Below are positions 58,740 through 64,000 of a stretch of 64,000 nucleotides of DNA, one piece after another. Under the pieces are notes generated by a model. It searched no databases and was not told where the DNA came from. It was given only the letters and a program-made list of their open reading frames with translations. How positions within the stretch are numbered: position 1 is the first letter of the stretch; each line of letters begins with the position of its first letter. This DNA is from Sphingomonas paucimobilis NBRC 13935 (lineage in GTDB: Bacteria > Pseudomonadota > Alphaproteobacteria > Sphingomonadales > Sphingomonadaceae). Made by a program: the position numbers and the translations under genes. The stretch lies in NCBI RefSeq assembly GCF_000739895.2, contig NZ_BBJS01000050.1, positions 84,761 to 148,760 on the forward strand, read 5' to 3'.

Positions 58740-60095
58740 ATGACCCCGTCCACCCCCGCCGCCGGAACCATGGCCCCGATCAAGCCGCGCCTGTCCCTCG
58801 TCCGCATCCTCGAGATGAACCTGGGCTTTCTGGGCCTGCAATTCAGCTTCGGGTTGCAGCAGGGCAATATGGCGCCGATCTACAGTTATCTCGGTGCATC
58901 GGAAGCGCAGATTCCGCTGCTCCAGCTGGCCGGGCCGATGACGGGGCTGCTCATCCAGCCGCTGATCGGCGCCATGAGCGATCGGACCGACAGCCGCTGG
59001 GGCCGGCGCACGCCCTATTTCCTGATCGGCGCGGTGTTGTGCGCGCTGGGCCTGTTCTTCATGCCGCTCAGTTCGTCGATCCTGATGGCGGTGTCGCTGC
59101 TCTGGATCCTGGACGCGGGCAACAACATCACCATGGAGCCGTACCGCGCCTATGTCTCCGACCGGTTGGACAAGAGCCAGCATAATGTCGGCTTCCTGAC
59201 CCAAAGCGCCTTTACCGGGCTGGCGCAGATGCTCGCCTTCCTCACGCCGTCGCTGCTGGTCTGGGCGGGCATGAACCCGGATTGGGTCGACAGCCACCAT
59301 ATCCCCTATACCGCGCGCGTCGTGTTCATGATCGGCGCGGTCCTGTCCTTCGGGACGATCATCTGGTCGATCCGGCGCGTGCCCGAACTGCCGCTGACCC
59401 CGGAGGAGCGCGCGCGGATCGCGGCGAGCCCCAAGGGGCTGGGCGCGACGCTGATCGAGATCGGCGACGCGATCCGCACCATGCCAGTGGCGATGCGCAA
59501 GCTGGCACTGATGAGCCTGTTCCAATGGTATGCGATGATGGCCTATTGGAATTACGTCATCTACGCGATCGGCCGTTCGGTCTATGGCACCGCCGACGCC
59601 ACCTCGTCGGGCTTCCACGCCGCCGTGCTGACCAATGGCGAGGTCGCCGCCTTTTATAACGGTGTGGCGTTCCTGGCGGCCTTTGCGATGGTGCCGCTGG
59701 CCAAGCGCTGGGGCGCGGCGCCGCTGCACGCGCTGTGCCTGGTCATCACCGGTCTGGGCATGATCGCGATGCCGCATATGACCAGCAAGGCGATGCTGTT
59801 CCTGCCCGCCATCGGCATCGGCCTGGGCTGGGCGAGCATGATGGGCAATCCTTACGTCATCCTGGCCGGGTCGATCCCGCCGGAGCGGACCGGCGTCTAT
59901 ATGGGCATCTTCAACATGATGATCGTCATCCCGATGCTGATCTTCGGCGTGACGCTGCCGCTTTTCTATCAATCCTGGTTGGGCGGCGATCCGCGCAATG
60001 TGCTGATCCTGTGCGGCGTGCTGATGCTGCTCGCCGCTGTCTCCGTCTTCTCCGTTCGGTCGAAGCAACCGCGCGAGCGGCTCCAACACGCCTGA
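58740..60095 (+). CDS. SLC45/SUT-like sugar:cation symporter (MFS/GPH type)
   Basis: A 451-residue inner-membrane transporter with about 12 hydrophobic segments. The loop 2-3 motif SDRTDSRWGRRTPYFLIGAV and LLWILDAGNNITMEPYRAYVSDRL are characteristic of the sucrose/maltose transporter group related to plant SUT and animal SLC45. GAGGA precedes ATG 58740. A LacI-type operator lies upstream, and the GH68 gene follows after 29 bases on the same strand. The pair suggests proton-coupled import of intact sucrose or a fructoside, followed by cleavage in the cytoplasm. Substrate specificity is inferred from this context. Confidence 0.87.
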   Translation: MTPSTPAAGTMAPIKPRLSLVRILEMNLGFLGLQFSFGLQQGNMAPIYSYLGASEAQIPLLQLAGPMTGLLIQPLIGAMSDRTDSRWGRRTPYFLIGAVLCALGLFFMPLSSSILMAVSLLWILDAGNNITMEPYRAYVSDRLDKSQHNVGFLTQSAFTGLAQMLAFLTPSLLVWAGMNPDWVDSHHIPYTARVVFMIGAVLSFGTIIWSIRRVPELPLTPEERARIAASPKGLGATLIEIGDAIRTMPVAMRKLALMSLFQWYAMMAYWNYVIYAIGRSVYGTADATSSGFHAAVLTNGEVAAFYNGVAFLAAFAMVPLAKRWGAAPLHALCLVITGLGMIAMPHMTSKAMLFLPAIGIGLGWASMMGNPYVILAGSIPPERTGVYMGIFNMMIVIPMLIFGVTLPLFYQSWLGGDPRNVLILCGVLMLLAAVSVFSVRSKQPRERLQHA

Positions 60096-60124
60096 CCAGC
60101 TCTCCTTCTCCATACCGAGGTATC

Positions 60125-61258
60125 ATGACCACAGCCCCCGCCCCTGCCCATTGGTCGGCCGATGCGCTTGCCGGCATCGCCGCCCAGGCCGATGCCCGAC
60201 TGCCGGTCTTTACCGCGCAGGACGTCGTACCGATCCTGCCCGACCATGACCTGTGGGATATGTGGCAGATCGCCTATGCCGATGGCCGTACAGCATTGTT
60301 CGGTGGCCGCAGCTGGTGGTTCTTCCTGGCCACGCCGCGTTTCGACGATCCCGATCTCCGCCATGACGAGGCGCGCATCCGCCTGACCAGCCACGGCGCG
60401 GATGGCTGGCGCGATCATGGCGTGACCTTCGCCGATGGCTTTACGCCGGGCAGCCGCGAATGGTCGGGCTCTGCGGTGCTGGGCGAAGATGACACCACGC
60501 TGACCATGTATTTCACCGCCTCGGGCCGGCGGGGGGGGGCGCGCACCTTCGAGCAGCGACTGTTCGAGACGCAAGGGCGCTTCATCCTAGACGGCGACGC
60601 GGCGCGCTGCGAAGGCTGGACCACGCCGGTCGAAAGCGTGGCGGCGGACGGGCATCACTATATCGTCGCCAACCAAGCCGAGCCCGAAAATGGCGGCATC
60701 AAGGGGTTTCGCGATCCCGGCTATTTCCGCGATCCGGCGGACGGTTCGGAATATCTGCTGTTCGTCGGCTCGGCGGGCTGGGTCGAAGAGGCGTTTGACG
60801 GCGTCATCGGCGTGGCCAGGCGGGTGGACGGTCAATGGGTCCTGCAACCGCCGCTGATCGAGGCGCTGGACGTCAATAGCGAGTTGGAGCGGCCGCACAT
60901 CATCCTGCGTAATGGCCTCTATTATTGCTTCTGGTCGACCCAAGCCAAGCGCTTCGCCCCCGGCCTGAGCGCGCCGACCGGGCTTTATGCCATGGTCGCG
61001 GATCGTCTGTCGGGCCCGTGGCGGCTGGTCAACGGCACCGGACTGGTCGCGGGCAATCCGGACGAAGAGCCGATGCAGGCCTATTGCTGGTGGGTCACCG
61101 GCGAAGGCGATGTAATCAGCTTCGTCGACTTTTGGGACCTGAAGGGCGCGGATGTCAGCAACGACCCGGCCCTGCGGCGGCGGCATTTCGGCGGCACCGC
61201 CGCACCCTGGTTCCGGCTGGCAATGGCGGGCGACCGGGTGACGATCGCCCAGGGCTGA
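60125..61258 (+). CDS. GH68 family enzyme, probably cytoplasmic sucrose-cleaving
   Basis: A 377-residue five-bladed-propeller enzyme of the levansucrase/beta-fructofuranosidase family. The three catalytic positions are present: nucleophile Asp in DHDLWDMWQI, transition-state Asp in GFRDPGYF, and acid/base Glu in NSELERPHII. GH32 motifs (NDPNG) are absent. It has no signal peptide and is shorter than secreted levansucrases (about 420-500), so hydrolysis of imported sucrose is more likely than extracellular levan synthesis. ATG 60125 follows the transporter by 29 bases. A run of nine G (60531-60539) lies inside the gene and could be a slippage site. It converges with the second LacI gene. Confidence 0.85.
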   Translation: MTTAPAPAHWSADALAGIAAQADARLPVFTAQDVVPILPDHDLWDMWQIAYADGRTALFGGRSWWFFLATPRFDDPDLRHDEARIRLTSHGADGWRDHGVTFADGFTPGSREWSGSAVLGEDDTTLTMYFTASGRRGGARTFEQRLFETQGRFILDGDAARCEGWTTPVESVAADGHHYIVANQAEPENGGIKGFRDPGYFRDPADGSEYLLFVGSAGWVEEAFDGVIGVARRVDGQWVLQPPLIEALDVNSELERPHIILRNGLYYCFWSTQAKRFAPGLSAPTGLYAMVADRLSGPWRLVNGTGLVAGNPDEEPMQAYCWWVTGEGDVISFVDFWDLKGADVSNDPALRRRHFGGTAAPWFRLAMAGDRVTIAQG

Positions 61259-61261
61259 CGA

Positions 61262-62311
61262 TCAGGCCGAGTCGCGCGTGATCAGTTCGGGGGCGAGCAC
61301 CACGGAGCCCGCCTCTTCGCCGCCGAGGCGGGCGAACAGCGCATCGACCATCGCCTTGGCCCCGGCCGCGATATCCTGACGAATGGTGGTCAGGCGCGGC
61401 ACGGCCTGGGCGGCGAGTGGCAGATCGTCATAGCCGACAACCGCCAGCGCGTCGGGCACCGCGATCGACCGGTCGGCCAGCACACGCACCGCCGTCATCG
61501 CGATCATGTCCGATGCCGCCGCGATGCCGCAGATCGGCATCTGCCCCCCGCCCTGGTGCAGCAAGGCGTCGATATGCGCGGCGATCTCCTGCTCCATCAC
61601 GTCGGAGGCGAGATGGGCCGAGAGCTGGATGGGCGCATCGGGCAATCCCGCCTCGGCCATCGCCGCCACGACGCCGTCATAGCGCGCGCGGATTTCCGGG
61701 GCACTGATATCGCCCAGAAAGGCGATGCGCTGGCATCCCCGCGCCACCAGTCGCTCGCCGACCAGCCGACCGCCAGCCAGATTGTCGGTGCCGACCGCGG
61801 CATGGACCTGCCCAGGCAAGGTCACGCCCCAGGCGACCAGCGGACGATAGCGGCGCGCGACGCGTTCGATCGCATCATATTGGTTGGATTGGCCGATCAA
61901 CAGGACGCCATCGACCATGCCGGAATCGACCACCCGGTCGAGCCAGTCCTCGGCATCCGGGATGACGCGCGACAGCATCACGTCATAGCCATTTTCGGTC
62001 AGCGCATCGACCAGATGGCCGAGCATCGTCATGAAGAAGGGGTCGGACAGATGCTGGCGCCGCTCATGGCCCAGCGGAACGACGACGCCGATCACCCCGG
62101 TGCGGCGCGTGCGCAGGCGGCTGGCCATCTGGTTGGGGCGAAAACCATGTTCGTCGGCCAGTGCCTTGATCCGCTGCCGCGTCTGTTCGTTGACCAGGGA
62201 CTTTCCAGCCAAGGCGCGCGACACGGTGCCCGGCGACACGCCGGCCAACTGCGCCAGATCGGCAATGGTGCGCACCCGGCGCGCATCCTGCTCCATGAAA
62301 TTCTCGTTCAT
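61262..62311 (-). CDS. LacI family transcriptional regulator (second paralogue)
   Basis: A 349-residue repressor with HTH TIADLAQLAGVSPGTVSRALAGKSLVN and hinge FRPNQMASRLRTRRTGVIGVVVP. The effector domain shares long stretches with the LacI protein at 48969-49982, for example VPLGHERRQHLSDPFFMTMLGHL and SGMVDGVLLIGQSNQ. The recognition helix is identical in both. It converges with the GH68 gene (three bases between stops). The likely inducer is the sugar imported by this locus, but having two paralogues suggests that their effectors differ. Eight-base arms CGCTAACC (62319-62326) and GGTTAGCG (62383-62390) flank its leader. Confidence 0.92.
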   Translation of the reverse strand: MNENFMEQDARRVRTIADLAQLAGVSPGTVSRALAGKSLVNEQTRQRIKALADEHGFRPNQMASRLRTRRTGVIGVVVPLGHERRQHLSDPFFMTMLGHLVDALTENGYDVMLSRVIPDAEDWLDRVVDSGMVDGVLLIGQSNQYDAIERVARRYRPLVAWGVTLPGQVHAAVGTDNLAGGRLVGERLVARGCQRIAFLGDISAPEIRARYDGVVAAMAEAGLPDAPIQLSAHLASDVMEQEIAAHIDALLHQGGGQMPICGIAAASDMIAMTAVRVLADRSIAVPDALAVVGYDDLPLAAQAVPRLTTIRQDIAAGAKAMVDALFARLGGEEAGSVVLAPELITRDSA

Positions 62312-62384
62312 TTAAGAACGCTAACCGCAGCGGCCCCTGACGAACAAGCAGGCAACGGAATTTGTCCGACACTTTTTACATGGG

Positions 62385-62846
62385 TTAGCGATATTCGTTC
62401 GTCACGTCCTTTTTCCATCCGTGCAGGGCGACCACTCGCGCGCCCCGGCATTGGGGTGCCCCGATCACGCGGACCCAGCGGTTCCCCGCTGAACCGCGCA
62501 AGGCGATGTCGATGGTGAAACCCCTCCGATGGCGTATCGCATGGCTACGCAACCGCTCCAGCGCAACGCGCGATTCCTCTCGGTACAGCCGGAGCACGCC
62601 CTCGCGTTCGAGCGGCCAGTTCCGCCGCCAGTCGAAAAGGTCGTAAACGCCGGTCGACCATGTCAGGCTCTGACCGGATAAGTTGCAGGACCAACGGCCG
62701 ATCCCATGGAGGCGGAGCCATTCGTCGGCGCCGTCCAGTGGCGCGCCCGGCATTTGGCCTTCGATCAACCGGCCCAGGTCGAGCCGAAGACCATGCTCAT
62801 AAAGCGGCCAGCTATGGTTCAGGGCGAGCGGTTCGACCGGCTTCAT
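62385..62846 (-). CDS. Stand-alone PAS-domain protein
   Basis: A 153-residue protein. Residues about 45-150 look like a PAS_3-type fold: WSCNLSGQSLTWSTGVYDLFDW, then FTIDIALRGSAGNRWVRVIGAPQCRGARVVALHGWKKDVT. There is no attached kinase, cyclase or DNA-binding domain, so it either binds a ligand for a separate partner or is a reduced relative of PAS sensors. I chose ATG 62846 with AAGGAG five bases before it; GTG 62852 would overlap that Shine-Dalgarno sequence. It lies upstream of the second LacI gene on the same strand, with a 73-base gap. The 199 bases on its other side (62853-63051) hold only the etfA terminator. Confidence 0.75.
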   Translation of the reverse strand: MKPVEPLALNHSWPLYEHGLRLDLGRLIEGQMPGAPLDGADEWLRLHGIGRWSCNLSGQSLTWSTGVYDLFDWRRNWPLEREGVLRLYREESRVALERLRSHAIRHRRGFTIDIALRGSAGNRWVRVIGAPQCRGARVVALHGWKKDVTNEYR

Positions 62847-63008
62847 GCGCACTCCTTTCGAAGTTGCGATACGCCAGCAAGCTTAAAATTGGCTCAAAAC
62901 CGTCCGACATCTGCGGGGTCGGTTATCGATAGGATCTAAAGCGCGCTCGCTTGGCTCGCCTTACATCCCAAACACAGCAGAGCGTGGAATCGCGGCTTCG
63001 CGCGACCG

Positions 63009-63044
63009 AAAAAGCCCCCATCCCAGCGTACGGCAGGATGGGGG
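63009..63044 (-). terminator. Rho-independent terminator of etfA
   Basis: On the minus strand CCCCCATCC and GGATGGGGG form a perfect 9-base stem with a 12-base loop, followed by CTTTTT. It begins eight bases behind the etfA stop codon. Confidence 0.88.
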
Positions 63045-63051
63045 ACTATTT

Positions 63052-63981
63052 TCAAACTTTCTCGGTCAGCTCCGGCACGACGGTGAAGAGGTCGCCGACC
63101 AGGCCGATGTCCGCAACCTGGAAGATGGGGGCGTCCTCATCCTTGTTGATCGCGACGATGACCTTGGAATCCTTCATCCCCGCCAGATGCTGAATCGCGC
63201 CCGAGATGCCAACCGCGACATAGACTTCCGGAGCGACGATCTTGCCGGTCTGGCCGACCTGATAGTCGTTGGGGGCATAGCCCGCATCAACCGCCGCGCG
63301 GGAGGCGCCGACGGCGGCGCCCAGCTTGTCGGCGAGCGGATCGATCAGCGCATGGAACTGCTCCTCCGAGCCCAGCGCGCGACCGCCCGAGACGATGATC
63401 TTGGCGCTGGTCAGCTCGGGGCGGGCATTCTCGGCCTTTTCGGCGCCGACGAAGCGGGACTTGGCGGCGTCGCCCGTCGAGGCGACCGCCTCGATCACGC
63501 CCGAGCCGCCCTCGGCCGCCGCCTTTTCAAAGGCGGTGGTGCGCACGGTCAGGACCAGCTTGGTGTCGCTGGTCTTCACGGTGGCGATCGCGTTGCCCGC
63601 ATAGATCGGCCGGGTGAAGCTGTCCGGTCCCTCGACCGACAATATGTCGCTGATCTGCATCACGTCGATGAGGGCCGCGACACGCGGGGCGATGTTCTTG
63701 CCGGTGGTGGTCGACGGCGCCAGGAACGCGTCGTGATGGCCCATCAGCTCGGCGATCAGCGGCGCGACGTTTTCCGCCAGCGCATTGGCATAGGCCGCAT
63801 CGTCGGCGACATGGACCTTGCCGACGCCCGCTATCTTGGCGGCGGCCTGCGCCACGTCGCCCACGCCCTGCCCCGCGACGATCAGGTGCACCTCGCCCAG
63901 CTTGGCCGCCGCCGTGACGGTCGCCAGCGTGGCATCCTTGACGGACCCACCGTCATGCTCGACCCATACCAGCGTCTTCAC
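63052..63981 (-). CDS. etfA: Electron transfer flavoprotein subunit alpha
   Basis: A 309-residue FAD-binding subunit that passes electrons from acyl-CoA and other dehydrogenases to ETF-ubiquinone oxidoreductase. The N-terminal half begins [25 protein letters not shown]. The C-terminal FAD domain has [66 protein letters not shown] and [21 protein letters not shown], all standard. The start is GTG 63981, with GGGAG about eight bases upstream. etfB would be expected just upstream, beyond the window edge. This is a housekeeping gene and marks the end of the accessory sugar region. Confidence 0.96.
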   Translation of the reverse strand: MKTLVWVEHDGGSVKDATLATVTAAAKLGEVHLIVAGQGVGDVAQAAAKIAGVGKVHVADDAAYANALAENVAPLIAELMGHHDAFLAPSTTTGKNIAPRVAALIDVMQISDILSVEGPDSFTRPIYAGNAIATVKTSDTKLVLTVRTTAFEKAAAEGGSGVIEAVASTGDAAKSRFVGAEKAENARPELTSAKIIVSGGRALGSEEQFHALIDPLADKLGAAVGASRAAVDAGYAPNDYQVGQTGKIVAPEVYVAVGISGAIQHLAGMKDSKVIVAINKDEDAPIFQVADIGLVGDLFTVVPELTEKV

Positions 63982-64000
63982 TTGGCCACTCCCAGTGCTT

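Noticed and set aside
60125..61258. GH68 gene considered as GH32 or GH43
   Set aside because: GH32 motif NDPNG and GH43 patterns are missing, while WDMW, FRDP and ELERPH in this order fit GH68.

Overview
The window looks like chromosomal DNA of a GC-rich, Gram-negative alphaproteobacterium, most likely a Sphingomonas relative. The basis is gene content: two TonB-dependent receptors (TBDRs) embedded in sugar-use loci, many Tat- or Sec-exported glycosidases, an OhrR/Ohr pair, and a palindromic intergenic repeat of the kind common in this group. I could run no database search, so the taxonomy is inference. I see no phage, IS element, CRISPR array, rRNA or tRNA.

Layout. 1-5.8 kb: the tail of a GH97 glycosidase, an M3 peptidase, a Crp/Fnr regulator with a tiny overlapping partner, a DUF475/TerC-like membrane protein and an IclR regulator. 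5.9-19.8 kb: an N-acetylglucosamine locus. One minus-strand operon runs GntR regulator, SIS-type deaminase (NagB-II), NagA, an exported GH2 glycosidase, an EIIA-HPr-EI fusion and NagE. CutC lies upstream on the same strand, and a TBDR is divergent. 20-24.3 kb: a LpxH-like phosphoesterase, a GT4 glycosyltransferase, a Na+/H+ antiporter and a decayed DUF3667 gene.

24.5-35.3 kb: a tightly overlapping operon of five exported glycosidases (GH2 beta-mannosidase, GH3, GH125, GH92, GH29). The set and order fit stepwise dismantling of complex, plant-type N-glycans; the GlcNAc released could feed the nag locus. 35.4-37.3 kb: a patatin-like hydrolase and an SDR. 37.5-44.4 kb: a six-gene, translationally coupled cluster made of a sucrose-phosphate synthase/phosphatase-like fusion, four other glycosyltransferases and a pyruvyl transferase. 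I do not recognise its product and regard it as the best candidate for an undescribed system.

44.5-48.9 kb: a YghU-like GST, a large exported protein of unknown function, and ohrR/ohr with paired TATCGCGATA operators. 49-62.3 kb: a second sugar locus bracketed by two paralogous LacI regulators. It contains a TBDR, a tryptophan-halogenase-like flavoprotein, an SLC45-like transporter and a leaderless GH68 enzyme, and I interpret it as uptake and cytoplasmic cleavage of sucrose or a related fructoside. Four copies of a GCAAnCnnTTGC-type palindrome sit in front of the TBDR, the halogenase and the transporter and probably bind these LacI proteins. A FAD/NAD(P)-binding protein and a DPP4-type peptidase lie inside this region. 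The window ends with a PAS-domain protein and etfA.

Several real starts are probably TTG or GTG; the chosen starts rest on Shine-Dalgarno spacing and are explained in each entry.
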